From: Chloroflexota bacterium
Lineage (GTDB): Bacteria; Chloroflexota; Anaerolineae; Anaerolineales; Villigracilaceae
Direction of reading: 5' to 3'
Assembly (NCBI GenBank): GCA_016223135.1
Contig: JACRPQ010000009.1
Span: 62,001-126,000, forward strand
Length of the DNA: 64,000 bases
Positions 33,032 through 42,088 of this stretch are shown here, in pieces. Under the pieces are notes generated by a model that saw nothing but the letters and a program-made list of their open reading frames with translations, was not told the DNA's origin and ran no database searches. The position numbers were made by a program, and so were the translations under genes. How positions within the stretch are numbered: the first letter of the stretch is position 1; every line of letters begins with the position of its first letter.

Positions 33032-33928
33032 ATGGAAGCGTTTTCCCGCGGCTGGTCATTTTTGAAACAAGCCTGGAGCATGGCGTTCAAGGATAAAGAC
33101 CTGCTCAAGCCTTCGATTTATGCGCTGGTGGTCGGGATGATTGTCTCGGTGCTTGGTGTCATTCCGATTGTGATGGTGGCGTTCCTGTTGGGTGGGTCGG
33201 ATTTCGGGAACTTGATCATCGCTGCGCTGGGCGCAATACTGGTCTTTGTGCAATTTGTGGTTTCCTATGTATTCTCAGGGATGACCGCTTATCTGATCTT
33301 CGGCTATCTCTCCGAGGGCGATGGGCGCATGGACAAAGCCTGGGCGATTGTCCGCCGCGACCTTTTCGACATCCTCACCCTCGCCGCGGCTTCGACGTTC
33401 GTCAACATGCTCAAGAACGCCGCCAACCGCAGACGGCGCGGCGTTGCGGCGGGACTCATTCGCAGTGCGGCAAACCTGCTCGAGGCGCTGTGGACGGAGG
33501 CGTCGTACCTCATCCTGCCCGCCATGGTCATTGACGACCTGAATCTCAAGAACGCCATGCAGCGGGTGTTGAACATCACCAAACAGAACTTACTGCTGAT
33601 CGGCATCAGCACTGTAGGCGTGCGCTGGGTGACGGGCTTGATCGGCTTTCTGTTCGGCTTTGGCGGTTTTGTCATTGCGCTGGCGCTCGGCGGGGGAGCG
33701 GTGTATGCGACGGGCGGCTTCAACGCCCTGTCCATTATGGCGATTGCCCTTGCGGCGTTTATCTTCTTTGCTTTAGTGGCTGTCGCCAGCGTGATTGGTT
33801 CCTACACGTCCATTGCATATCACACCTGCCTCTATATCTGGGCGCGTGATGTGGAGAAGGCGCAAGCCGCTGGTCAGCCTGTGCAAATCCCTGCGCCGGC
33901 GCCGCTGGCAGCGGTGTTGGCGTCATAG
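33032..33928 (+). CDS. Polytopic membrane protein, DUF6159-like
   Basis: A 298-residue protein. About six hydrophobic segments: two in residues 30-100, one or two around 165-215, and a pair in 215-275. A basic loop NAANRRRRG lies near residue 130. The pattern FSRGWSFLKQAWSMAFKDKDLLKP at the N-terminus fits a family of uncharacterised bacterial membrane proteins. The ATG at 33032 was chosen because the upstream frame is repeat DNA. Function unknown. Confidence 0.75.
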   Translation: MEAFSRGWSFLKQAWSMAFKDKDLLKPSIYALVVGMIVSVLGVIPIVMVAFLLGGSDFGNLIIAALGAILVFVQFVVSYVFSGMTAYLIFGYLSEGDGRMDKAWAIVRRDLFDILTLAAASTFVNMLKNAANRRRRGVAAGLIRSAANLLEALWTEASYLILPAMVIDDLNLKNAMQRVLNITKQNLLLIGISTVGVRWVTGLIGFLFGFGGFVIALALGGGAVYATGGFNALSIMAIALAAFIFFALVAVASVIGSYTSIAYHTCLYIWARDVEKAQAAGQPVQIPAPAPLAAVLAS

Positions 33929-33955
33929 CCTCGTTCCTCTTTCGGTAAGGATTTC

Positions 33956-34471
33956 ATGCAACCTCAGAATCAACCCCGCCGTGAAGTAATCTCTTGGGCA
34001 GAAATTGACCGCCTGATTGACCATCTTATCCCGCAATTCAGGCGCGAGTTTACCGCCATGGTCATCATCACGCGCGGCGGAATCATCCCCGGCGGCATGC
34101 TTGCCGAAGCGATGAACATTACCCACATCCTGACGGCGGCGGTGGACTTCCCTGCCCAGTCTGCGAGCGAGAAGGCAAAATTGATGGCTTGGCCCGAGTT
34201 CATCCAGTTCCCTGCCGAGGACAAACTGCGCGGCAGACCCACGCTCATTGTGGACGATGTGTGGGGCTCCGGGCGCACGATTACGGCAGTAAAGAACCGC
34301 GTCTCGGCGGCGGGCGGTTTTCCGGAAACGTGCGTGCTGCATTTCAACCCGTACCGCAACCTGTTCGGTCATGTGCGCCCCGATTATTACGCCGCTATCA
34401 CCGATGCCTTTATTGTGTATCCCTGGGAAATTGACCGCGGCGCAGACCGCGTCCTGTTGGGTGATTTGTAG
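33956..34471 (+). CDS. Phosphoribosyltransferase family protein
   Basis: A 171-residue protein. TLIVDDVWGSGRT (about residues 97-109) is the PRPP-binding motif of type I phosphoribosyltransferases, and VIITRGGIIPGGMLAEAM is the usual pyrophosphate loop region. It resembles the hypoxanthine/xanthine type of purine salvage, but specificity cannot be read from this sequence. It follows the membrane protein gene by 27 bases and may be co-transcribed. Confidence 0.85.
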   Translation: MQPQNQPRREVISWAEIDRLIDHLIPQFRREFTAMVIITRGGIIPGGMLAEAMNITHILTAAVDFPAQSASEKAKLMAWPEFIQFPAEDKLRGRPTLIVDDVWGSGRTITAVKNRVSAAGGFPETCVLHFNPYRNLFGHVRPDYYAAITDAFIVYPWEIDRGADRVLLGDL

Positions 34472-34480
34472 GTTCTCATT

Positions 34481-34610
34481 GATTACCTTACGCTTTGACT
34501 CGGGACGCTGAAAAACGCAGACGAGCGCAGATTTTTAAGCGCAACCGCCAAGAAAAAACAAGAAGAATCAGCGTTCATCTGCGTCCAAATTTTGAAAGTG
34601 TAAGGTAATC
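34481..34610. mobile_element. Inverted-end element K (GATTACCTTAC)
   Basis: GATTACCTTAC and GTAAGGTAATC bound 130 bp with inner GGGACGCTGAAAAACGCAGA / TCAGCGTTCATCTGCGTCC, like family A. AGGTTCTCA occurs on both sides (34470-34478 and about 34613-34621), possibly a target duplication. Confidence 0.65.
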
Positions 34611-34621
34611 AGAGGTTCTCA

Positions 34622-35305
34622 ATGAAACTTATTGAAATGCCAAAAAGCGAAAAACTCAAAACGTTGAAGGCTAATCCCTATTTCGACGACCTGCCTGAGG
34701 CTGTATTGAAAGACCTGGCGGCGGTCACGCAATTGCATGAATACGAACGGGGCGACATTCTCTTTTGGGAAGGCGACGAATGCGCAGGGCTGCATATCAT
34801 CCAAAGCGGGAGCGTCAAACTCTACCGCATCTCCCCGCAAGGACGGCAGTACATCATTGCCGTCCTTACCGAAGGCGCAACCTGCAACGAGGTCCCCGCT
34901 TTTGACGGCGGCACGAACCCGGTCAACGTGGAGGCGCTCGAAACGACGCGCGTTTGGGTGGTGGATGCGTTTACCCTGCGGGAACTCGTCAAAACCAATC
35001 CGGCGTTTGCGTTGAAGATTTTGAGCAAGTTCGGTCAGAACCTGCGCAATTTGGTGAGCAAGGTCAGCGAGATGGCGTTCTATCAGGTCACGCACCGGCT
35101 GGCGCGGCTCATCGCTGAAATGGAGGTGAGCCCGCACCCACATTGGACGCAGGAGCAGTTGGCGGCGCGGCTGGGAACCGTGCGCGAAGTGGTCTCGCGT
35201 TCATTGAAGGAATTGGAAAAAAGCGGAGCGATTCGTGTGGATGACCGGCGCATCCAAATCGCGGACGAGAGCATCCTCCGTCAGTGGACGCAGCCGTATA
35301 ACTAA
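34622..35305 (+). CDS. Crp/Fnr family transcription regulator
   Basis: A 227-residue protein. The cyclic-nucleotide-binding-like sensor domain (about 15-135) has YERGDILFWEGDECAGLHIIQSG. The C-terminal winged helix (about 150-225) has WTQEQLAARLGTVREVVSRSLKELEKSGAI. The recognition helix keeps the R-E-x-x-x-R pattern of Crp, which reads TGTGA half-sites. No four-Cys Fe-S motif is present. The matching TTGTGA-N6-TCACAA palindrome upstream of nrfHA, 3 kb away, makes this protein its plausible regulator. The ligand is unknown. Confidence 0.9.
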   Translation: MKLIEMPKSEKLKTLKANPYFDDLPEAVLKDLAAVTQLHEYERGDILFWEGDECAGLHIIQSGSVKLYRISPQGRQYIIAVLTEGATCNEVPAFDGGTNPVNVEALETTRVWVVDAFTLRELVKTNPAFALKILSKFGQNLRNLVSKVSEMAFYQVTHRLARLIAEMEVSPHPHWTQEQLAARLGTVREVVSRSLKELEKSGAIRVDDRRIQIADESILRQWTQPYN

Positions 35306-35399
35306 AAGCGCAGCGGACGTTCTCTTACGCCCGCTATTTTTCGCTTCTTTCTTAAACCGACAGTCGACTCTGCTCAAGGAAGCGGATCGAACCCCAAAA

Positions 35400-35434
35400 C
35401 GAAAACTCCCCGTTGCCGGGGAGTTCATCTTTTT
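35400..35434. terminator. Bidirectional terminator
   Basis: AACTCCCCG (35404-35412) pairs with CGGGGAGTT (35417-35425). A T-run follows on the plus strand and an A-rich start precedes it. It serves the regulator gene and the convergent copper chaperone gene. Confidence 0.85.
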
Positions 35435-35885
35435 AGTATCCGTTCATGTTTTGCATGCCGTCCGCATCCTTGACGGTTACCTTGAGGGTAAGGTCGGGGC
35501 TGCTTTTAAAGTGGAGGGTGATTTCGACTTCATCGCCCGCTTTGAGGTCACGCGTGAGGCGGATGAGCATGACATGGTAGCCGCCCGGTTTGAATTCGAC
35601 TGCGGTGGACGGTTCCAATATAACTGCTTCGGCGTGGCTCATCATCATCATATCCCCTTCCATCTTGCTCTCATGGATTTCGACCGCCTCTGCCGCATCG
35701 GATTCTGCTCCAATCAATTCGTCTGCTTGTGCGTTGTGATTTTCGATGACGAAATACACCGCGCTGTTCATCCCTTGTGTGGATGAGCGCGCCCAGGCAT
35801 CGCGGACTTCGATACCCTCCCTGGCTGTGCCGCAGGCGCTCAACAAGAGTGCTGTTGCAAGTGTGAAAAGAAAAATTCGTTTCAT
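35433..35885 (-). CDS. PCu(A)C-type copper chaperone lipoprotein
   Basis: A 150-residue protein. The signal peptide ends in LLLSACG (Cys 18). The copper motif is present: VEIHESKMEGDMMMM followed about 20 residues later by GGYHVMLI (H-x-M pattern). This family delivers Cu(I) to the CuA centre of respiratory oxidases outside the cytosol. No oxidase genes are in view. AGGA precedes the ATG. Confidence 0.93.
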   Translation of the reverse strand: MKRIFLFTLATALLLSACGTAREGIEVRDAWARSSTQGMNSAVYFVIENHNAQADELIGAESDAAEAVEIHESKMEGDMMMMSHAEAVILEPSTAVEFKPGGYHVMLIRLTRDLKAGDEVEITLHFKSSPDLTLKVTVKDADGMQNMNGY

Positions 35886-35935
35886 GGTTCCTCGCTATGG
35901 ATGTGTTTATTCAACTATATCATCACCGGTGTGAA

Positions 35936-35972
35936 TGAAAAAGAGACGCTGTCCGCATGAACAGCGTCTCTT
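35936..35972 (-). terminator. Terminator of nrfHA
   Basis: A 12-bp perfect stem AAGAGACGCTGT / ACAGCGTCTCTT is followed on the minus strand by TTTTTC. It lies about 60 bases after the nrfA stop. Confidence 0.9.
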
Positions 35973-36035
35973 GCAGGACAATGAGTTGGGGAGACGGCGG
36001 ACTTATAAGGTGTGGAGAGCGCCCGCCTGCCCATA

Positions 36036-37397
36036 TTACTGCGGCGGCTTCGGCTTGGGTTCCATCTTGTCGTAGATGCCGGTTTCCAGCAGCGACATAT
36101 CGTTCACCGACTGCGCCGCCAGCATTTGCGCCTGCCGCGCGCGGTTGGTGGCATCTGCCAGAATTTTGAGCGCATATTCGGGGTTGTGGAAGCCCGTCGA
36201 ATTTTCGGCGGAGACAAAGTCCCACATGAATTGCGCTTCGCGGTGCAACTGCCGCGCCTGATTCAGGAGTTCCTGATCGGCGTTGGGGTTGGCGGCGGCG
36301 AGTTTGATGGCGTTGATGGCGTCAATAATGGCGTCTTCGGTGGCGATCTTGGTGGTGGCAACCTGTTCCTGAATGGCGTTCACGCGGCGGACGACGTATT
36401 CTGTGTCGGTGTGGCACTGTCCGCATGCCTGCTCCGGATTGAGCAAGGGACTGTGGACATCGTGTGTAGAGTATTTTGCCGCTCCATCGCGGACATAAGG
36501 CATGTGACAATCAGAGCAGGAGACGCCCGCATTGTAATGCGTGGAGCCGGCTGTGAAGAACTCATATTCAGGATGCTGCGCTTTGAGCGCGGGCGTCCCC
36601 GTGTCGGGATATTCCCAGTCCTTGAAGCCGAGTTCATCGTAGTATTCGATGATGGAGTAAATATCGGTGCCGTTTGCCCAGGGGAAGGTCAGGTATTTTC
36701 CGGGACCCGCAAAGTAATATTCCACATGGCAATTGGCGCAGACGACCGTGCGCATTTCCTGACGGGTGAAGGTCGTCCAATCCTTGCCTTGGGCTTGGAG
36801 CGCCTCTTCCAGCGCAGGGTTGGTTACGATGAGACGCATCGTCCCGGCTTCATGACAGTTGGCGCAGCCGATGGTGTTGTTGATGTTCGGCGTCATTTCG
36901 TTGAATGACATCTTGTCATAGGCTTCCATGCCCATTTCCGACCATAGCTTGGGGTTATCGGCAGACTTGCAGGAGTAACACGTGGCAGGCGTGCGCTTGG
37001 GGTCTGCATCGTTGAGGTTCAGGCGTTTCGTAGCGCGCACATCCACCAGCGCGTTGGCGTGACCGCGGTCATCGTTATAGTCCTTGCTGAAAGGATACCC
37101 TGCAAACAGAATAACCTGGCGCGGGTCGCGTTCCAGCCACGAAAATTGAGACGAACCGCCATAGGTTGTATCAGTATTGTTCGTCTCAGTTTTGAGGAAG
37201 GTTGTGTATTGATTGGGGAAGTTCACACCCCACTTCGATGAATCGGGTTCCATCGGGGCGATTTCCACCAGCGGCTGAAAGCCTCTTTCCTGCACCGGCT
37301 GGTTTTTTATGAAAACCAGCACGCCCGTCAACACGGCGGCAAGCACGATAATGATGCCGACCAGGATGAGGGTCGTGTATTTTGTCAGCGTATTCAT
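36036..37397 (-). CDS. nrfA: Ammonia-forming cytochrome c nitrite reductase catalytic subunit
   Basis: A 453-residue protein with an N-terminal membrane anchor (about 8-30). There are five haem motifs: the catalytic CYSCK (140-144) with Lys as haem ligand, then CANCH (178), CANCH (220), CSDCH (294) and CGQCH (325). Tyr in CHVEYYF and His in STHYNAG fit the active site. It reduces nitrite to ammonia with six electrons outside the membrane. AGGAGA precedes the ATG. nrfH lies just upstream. Confidence 0.97.
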   Translation of the reverse strand: MNTLTKYTTLILVGIIIVLAAVLTGVLVFIKNQPVQERGFQPLVEIAPMEPDSSKWGVNFPNQYTTFLKTETNNTDTTYGGSSQFSWLERDPRQVILFAGYPFSKDYNDDRGHANALVDVRATKRLNLNDADPKRTPATCYSCKSADNPKLWSEMGMEAYDKMSFNEMTPNINNTIGCANCHEAGTMRLIVTNPALEEALQAQGKDWTTFTRQEMRTVVCANCHVEYYFAGPGKYLTFPWANGTDIYSIIEYYDELGFKDWEYPDTGTPALKAQHPEYEFFTAGSTHYNAGVSCSDCHMPYVRDGAAKYSTHDVHSPLLNPEQACGQCHTDTEYVVRRVNAIQEQVATTKIATEDAIIDAINAIKLAAANPNADQELLNQARQLHREAQFMWDFVSAENSTGFHNPEYALKILADATNRARQAQMLAAQSVNDMSLLETGIYDKMEPKPKPPQ

Positions 37398-37445
37398 AAG
37401 CGTTTCTCCTTTTGAACGTATGTGGGCTGTTCAAGCCTCACGGAA

Positions 37446-37934
37446 TTACTTGACGGGATAGAAATTCGAGTCCTGATACGGAACGATGGATGTGCCGCGC
37501 GGTCCATGCGCGACGTTGCGGTGACACTCCCAGCAGTAGCGGTCGAACGGTTGAGCGCCCATCATGATTGTTTCCACTGCGTCTTCGTGGCAGCGGATGC
37601 AGTTTCCCTGAATGATTTGTTGGGAATGTTCGCTCGCGCGAATGACCTCGGGCGTTTGCCCTGTGCTGAAGACATACACGTCGTGCATGCCCTGTCGTCC
37701 CTTTTCGAGGTAATAATTCACGATGGTATCGTGGGGCAGGTGACAGTCCGAACATTCTGCCCAGGGTTGATGCGCGCTGTGATAGTAGTTCTCATACATC
37801 GAATCCATCACATGGCAGTTGGCGCACGTTTGAGATGCGGTGCCGGCGTAGGCGGGGGCGTCGGTCACAAATACGAACGTCCCTAACGCGATGACTGCCG
37901 CAGCGACAGCAATGAAAAGCGGGTTTCTCAACAT
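37446..37934 (-). CDS. nrfH: Tetrahaem quinol dehydrogenase subunit of nitrite reductase
   Basis: A 162-residue protein of the NapC/NirT/NrfH family. One N-terminal membrane helix (about 6-27) is followed by four haem motifs: CANCH (37), CSDCH (61), CIRCH (about 112) and CWECH (about 134). Met in HVMDSMY after the first motif is the typical NrfH haem-1 ligand region. It passes electrons from quinol to NrfA. AAGGTG lies 5 bases before the ATG. First gene of the nrfHA operon. Confidence 0.96.
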   Translation of the reverse strand: MLRNPLFIAVAAAVIALGTFVFVTDAPAYAGTASQTCANCHVMDSMYENYYHSAHQPWAECSDCHLPHDTIVNYYLEKGRQGMHDVYVFSTGQTPEVIRASEHSQQIIQGNCIRCHEDAVETIMMGAQPFDRYCWECHRNVAHGPRGTSIVPYQDSNFYPVK

Positions 37935-37963
37935 CGGTTCACCTTTTGATTAATCTGCCGCTC

Positions 37964-37969
37964 ATTTTA
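37964..37969 (-). promoter_or_regulatory. -10 box of nrfHA
   Basis: TAAAAT on the minus strand, about 30 bases before the nrfH ATG. No good -35 box. The predicted start (37957) puts the palindrome centre at exactly -41.5. Confidence 0.6.
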
Positions 37970-37989
37970 CCTAACTTTGGTGGTTTTTA

Positions 37990-38007
37990 TTGTGACTTAA
38001 ATCACAA
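37990..38007 (-). promoter_or_regulatory. Crp/HcpR-type operator upstream of nrfHA
   Basis: TTGTGACTTAAATCACAA has perfect 6-base inverted half-sites TTGTGA/TCACAA with a six-base spacer (also mostly symmetric). This is the consensus of Crp- and HcpR-type regulators. A Crp-like regulator with the right recognition helix is encoded at 34622-35305. Confidence 0.85.
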
Positions 38008-38275
38008 AATGAAAGGGGGAATCTCGCTTCGTTCTCGACCGAAGCCTGATACGCCCCATCAAGCCTTTTCTTCCCCCAGCCGTATGGTTTTCTCAAAGTC
38101 TGGATGCGAGCCTTCTTTGTACACGGATTTCGCGGAATGAACGGATTTCTTTCTGTTTTTTACGGAGAATTCCGTATCATCCGTGCGATCGGTGTACAAA
38201 AATTGATTCCGTCGAGCGATAATGAGAAAGCCATATCCCCCAGCCGTCGGCGTGTGAGAACGCCAACCACATCGT

Positions 38276-39463
38276 TCAGTCTGTTTTATACACCCGCCCT
38301 TTCCATGTCACCCCCTGGCGGGAGATCACCCTCCATGCCGAGGTGAGCATCATCGCGCCAAAGACCATTGCCCCGAGGGGCGTTGTCAGCGCATACCAGC
38401 GCGAGATGTTCATCGCTTTGGCAACTTTGGAACGGGCAAAAACCAGATACGCCCACATTGCCAGCGCCTCGCCGATGACCGTCAGCGCCAGCCAGCCGCC
38501 GCCGTGCAGGTACCAAATCCCTCCCAGCAGGGGCCAGAGAGGCAGAAAGAGTGATGCCATGAACGCCAGAAACGCGCCGAACGCTCCCAGCCACAGCAAG
38601 CCTGCCTGATCGCGCAGACCGAGATAGATATTCTTCGTCCAGCCTTCCCACATTTCAGGCAGGGAGGTGTACATGCGTGTCTTTGCCATCTTCATCCCGT
38701 CGGCAACGATGAGGCGGTAACCGTTCCATTTCACCTTTTCCGAGATTGCCTTGTCTTCCACAATGCTGTCCTTCACGCTTGCATGTCCGCCAATGGCATC
38801 ATAGACCGGACGCTTGATGAGGATGAATTGCCCGTTGGCGATGGCGTCTTTTGTCTTCGGGTCGTTGACTTTGCGCGGCGAAAAGCCCACTGAAAGCGCG
38901 GTCATCACCAGCGGCATGACCGTCCGCTCCCAAAACGAGCCGAGGATTTGGAAGGTCATGATAGTGAACATGTCCGCTTGCGTTTCGATGGCTTTGACAT
39001 AACAGGAGGAAAGGGCAGATGGTTCGAGGAAGGTGTCGGCGTCTATGAAACACAGCCATTCGCCGCGTGCAAAGGCTGAGGCTTGGTGCAAGGCATGGGG
39101 CTTGCCCGCCCAGCCCGCGGGTAGTTCCGAACCGCTGATTGGGCGGAGGCGAGAGTCGCGGGCGGCGAGGTCGGTCAAAATGTGGGGAGTCGCGTCCGTC
39201 GAGCGGTCATCCACAACAATGACTTCAAAGTTGGGATAATCTTGTTTCAAAACTGCTTCCACGCAGGCGCGGATGTTGCGCTCTTCATTGCGGGCGGGAA
39301 TGCAGACCGAAATAAGCGGCGGGTTCGGCGGCGGCGGCGCGGCTGCGACGACGATGTCGAGATGATATTGGTTGTGAAGCCAATAGATGATGAGGATGCC
39401 GCCGAGGAACAAGAGGGTGGATGCGATGAGACAGGGCATGGGATAAAGGGTCAAACGCCTCAA
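38276..39463 (-). CDS. Membrane glycosyltransferase, family 2
   Basis: A 395-residue protein. An N-terminal helix (about 8-28) is followed by a GT-A domain with SVCIPARNEERNI, VIVVDDRSTD, FIDADTFLEPSAL (DxD) and SIVEDKAISEKVK. Four C-terminal membrane helices follow (about 285-380). The layout resembles HpnB (hopene-associated) and CrtQ-like carotenoid glycosyltransferases. The acceptor is therefore probably a lipid, but this is inference. The start is TTG 39463 or ATG 39439. Confidence 0.85.
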   Translation of the reverse strand: MRRLTLYPMPCLIASTLLFLGGILIIYWLHNQYHLDIVVAAAPPPPNPPLISVCIPARNEERNIRACVEAVLKQDYPNFEVIVVDDRSTDATPHILTDLAARDSRLRPISGSELPAGWAGKPHALHQASAFARGEWLCFIDADTFLEPSALSSCYVKAIETQADMFTIMTFQILGSFWERTVMPLVMTALSVGFSPRKVNDPKTKDAIANGQFILIKRPVYDAIGGHASVKDSIVEDKAISEKVKWNGYRLIVADGMKMAKTRMYTSLPEMWEGWTKNIYLGLRDQAGLLWLGAFGAFLAFMASLFLPLWPLLGGIWYLHGGGWLALTVIGEALAMWAYLVFARSKVAKAMNISRWYALTTPLGAMVFGAMMLTSAWRVISRQGVTWKGRVYKTD

Positions 39464-39490
39464 GCCAGACCTTTGACTTGGGGCGTCCGA

Positions 39491-42052
39491 CTATATGACT
39501 CTTACCACCGACCCGCGTTCCCCTTTTTCGACTTCAATGCGCGCGGGAAAGGCGTCCTTGAGTTCGTCGAGGTGCGTGATGACGATGATTTTTGCAAAGT
39601 CATTCTTCACGAGGTTGATGGCTTCGATGAGACGCTGGCGCCCCAGGGCATCCTGTGAGCCGAAGCCCTCGTCAATGACCAGCGTTTGCAGGCGCGCTCC
39701 CTTGCGCTGGGCGAGGATTTCGGAGAGGGCGAGGCGGATGGCGAAGTTGACGCGGAAGGCTTCGCCGCCGGAATACATTTCGTAGTTGCGGGCGCCCGCC
39801 GAGTCGCTGATTTGGATATCGAGGGTTTCTCTCAGGTCGCCGCGTTTCTTGTCTTTGTATTCGGTTTGCGTCACGAAACGGACAGACATTTGCCCGTCGG
39901 AGAGGCGGTCGAGGATTTCGTTTGCCTTGTCTTCGATTTGCGGGAGCGCCTGCTCGATGAGCAGGGCGGGGACGCCGTCCTTGCCGAAGGCGCGTTCGAG
40001 GGTGCGGTGACGGGCGATTTGCTTTTGAAGTTCTTCGCGTTCCTGTTCCAGTTCTTTTTTGCGGATGCGCTGGTTCTCGAGCACAGCCACGCGCTGTTGT
40101 GCGCCGCCCAGTTCGGCGCGCATTTTGTTTTCCTCCTCACGCAGCCGGAACAGGTCGCGCTCGGCGTTTTCCAGATTGGGCGATTGGGCTTGCGCCGCCT
40201 CCAGGCTGGCTTGGGCAGTGCGATATTCCGTCTCCAGATTTTCAATTTCTGCTTTTCGATTTTCGATTTCTGTCGTCAGGCTGGCGATTTCGCCTTCGAT
40301 TTGTTCGCGCGCCGCCTTTGCCGATTGAAGTTGAAGGTGTTCTTCCTCCACGCTGCGCAGTTCGTTTTCGCGCCGGCGGGCGGCATCGTGGGCGGCGGCA
40401 TCGTAGCCGAGTTGGGCAAGCTGCCGGTCGAGTTGGGCGAGTTGTCGCTGTGCCTCGCTGGCGTATGCGCCGTTTGCCAGCAAGGCTTCCACTTCCCTCA
40501 GGCGCTGCTGACCGGTGGTTGCCCACTCGTTTGCCCGCGTCTGCAATCTCTCCAGGCGTTCGGTGAGTTGAGAGATTTCAGCGGCAAGGCGGAGACGGTC
40601 GTTTTCGGCGGAGGCGAGGCTGGAAATTTTTGATTGGTAATTGGCAATTTCAGCAGAGAGGGATTTTGCCTCTTCCGTATTCGCGCGGTATTTATCGCCC
40701 TTCTCTTTGCCTTCGGACTCCAACTGCTCCAGCGTGGACTTGCGATGGTCTTCGCTCAACGCCTGACCACACAGCGGACATTCCGAACCCTCGGCGGATT
40801 TCAATCGTTCAATGCGGGATTTCAGTTCATCCATCTGGGCTTTGAGACTCTCGTTTTCCGCTTTCAGTTCGGCTTGTCTTTCCCGCGCCGCGTTTCTCTT
40901 GTTTTCCAGCTCGGCGCGTTCGGCAATTTGGGCTTCCGCCTCTTTCAATAGCGTCTGCTTTGTTTCGATTTCCTCCCGCCACTGACTGATCACTGATAAC
41001 TGATTACTTATCTCTTCTTCTTCCGCCTTCAGCCTTCGCCTTTCCTCTTCCAGTGTTGCTTTTTCCGCTTCGATCTTCATCAGCAGCGGCGTGCGTTCCT
41101 TTTCCTGCTCGCGGAATTGGGCAGCGGTCTTTTCCCACGCTTCCAACTCTTTGCGGACGTTTTGCCATTCCTTGTAGGCGGCTTCGATTTCTGCGGCGCG
41201 GTTGAGGAGGTCAAGGTAAGAGCGGAGGTCAGATTCTCTCGAGGCGAGGCGGGTTTCCAGTCCGGTAAGAGCCGCGCGCGCGCGTTCGAGGTTGTTCAGC
41301 AGGGAGGCGGTCAGTTTGCGTTGTTCGTCCAGCAGGGCGGCATTCTGTTTGATGTTTTCCAACACGGATTCTTGTGCGGCGCGGGCGGATGTGAGTCGTT
41401 CCAAATCTGCTTTCAATTCGGCGAGCCGGGCTTTGCGGGGTTCCTCCTCGCTGAGTTCGGCTTCGATTTCAGCGAGGCGCCCCTCAATTTCATCCACCTC
41501 GCGCTCGAGGTCTCTGCGCCGTTCGGCGGCGCGGTTTTTGTATTCCTCCCACGCCTCGAGACCCAGGATGCTGCTCAACACTTCCTTGCGTTTGGCGGCG
41601 TTTTGCTGGGTGAACTGGTCGGCTTTGCCTTGCAGAAAAAAGGATGCGTTGACAAAGGTCTCATAATCGAGGCGCAGGGTTTGTTCGATGCGTGCCTGCG
41701 TGTCGCGCGTGGTCTTTTCGGTGAGCGGACGCCAGCCATCCTCGCCTCTGATTTGAAATTCAAGAACAGTGCTTTTGTTGCGCGGCAGTGTGCGCTGCAC
41801 GCGGTAGGTGCTGCCCTCGTGCTGGAAGGTGAGCGTCACCTCCGCGGCTTTGACTTCCTGATTCAGGTTGATGACTTCGCTGCTTTTGCCGCGCGCTTCG
41901 CCGAACAGGCACCAGGTGATGGCATCGAGCAGGGACGATTTGCCTGCGCCGTTATGTCCGGAAATACAGGCAAGCGCGATGGGGCTGAAATCCAGTTCCA
42001 CCGGGTCGCGGTAGGAAAGAAAGCCGGCAATGCGTAATTGAAGGGGAATCAT
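39491..42052 (-). CDS. sbcC: SbcC-like DNA repair ATPase
   Basis: An 853-residue SMC-like protein. Walker A GHNGAGKSS (32-40), a long coiled coil (about 180-680) with a zinc hook CPLC near residue 425, ABC signature YSGGEAFR and Walker B LVIDEGFGS near the C-terminus. With SbcD it forms a nuclease that opens hairpins and processes DNA ends. sbcD is not adjacent in this window. A short 7-mer repeat insertion (SNQLSVISQ) lies in the first coiled-coil arm. Confidence 0.93.
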   Translation of the reverse strand: MIPLQLRIAGFLSYRDPVELDFSPIALACISGHNGAGKSSLLDAITWCLFGEARGKSSEVINLNQEVKAAEVTLTFQHEGSTYRVQRTLPRNKSTVLEFQIRGEDGWRPLTEKTTRDTQARIEQTLRLDYETFVNASFFLQGKADQFTQQNAAKRKEVLSSILGLEAWEEYKNRAAERRRDLEREVDEIEGRLAEIEAELSEEEPRKARLAELKADLERLTSARAAQESVLENIKQNAALLDEQRKLTASLLNNLERARAALTGLETRLASRESDLRSYLDLLNRAAEIEAAYKEWQNVRKELEAWEKTAAQFREQEKERTPLLMKIEAEKATLEEERRRLKAEEEEISNQLSVISQWREEIETKQTLLKEAEAQIAERAELENKRNAARERQAELKAENESLKAQMDELKSRIERLKSAEGSECPLCGQALSEDHRKSTLEQLESEGKEKGDKYRANTEEAKSLSAEIANYQSKISSLASAENDRLRLAAEISQLTERLERLQTRANEWATTGQQRLREVEALLANGAYASEAQRQLAQLDRQLAQLGYDAAAHDAARRRENELRSVEEEHLQLQSAKAAREQIEGEIASLTTEIENRKAEIENLETEYRTAQASLEAAQAQSPNLENAERDLFRLREEENKMRAELGGAQQRVAVLENQRIRKKELEQEREELQKQIARHRTLERAFGKDGVPALLIEQALPQIEDKANEILDRLSDGQMSVRFVTQTEYKDKKRGDLRETLDIQISDSAGARNYEMYSGGEAFRVNFAIRLALSEILAQRKGARLQTLVIDEGFGSQDALGRQRLIEAINLVKNDFAKIIVITHLDELKDAFPARIEVEKGERGSVVRVI
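40980..41010. repeat. ATCAGTN 7-mer repeat inside sbcC
   Basis: On the coding strand it is AATCAGTTATCAGTGATCAG, read as NQLSVISQ within the coiled coil. Same repeat family as 32701-32737 and 51998-52038. Confidence 0.75.
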
Positions 42053-42071
42053 AGGCGTGTTTGTTCAATGG

Positions 42072-42079
42072 ATTATAAT
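42072..42079. promoter_or_regulatory. Shared divergent -10 region (sbcC / 42089 gene)
   Basis: ATTATAAT reads as a TATAAT box on both strands, so the same bases can act as the -10 element in either direction. Confidence 0.5.
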
Positions 42080-42088
42080 CTACCCATC

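Noticed and set aside
35920-35935. CACCGGTG palindrome upstream of the copper chaperone as a metal-regulator site
   Set aside because: It is too short to assign to any known copper regulator and lies beside the nrfHA terminator.
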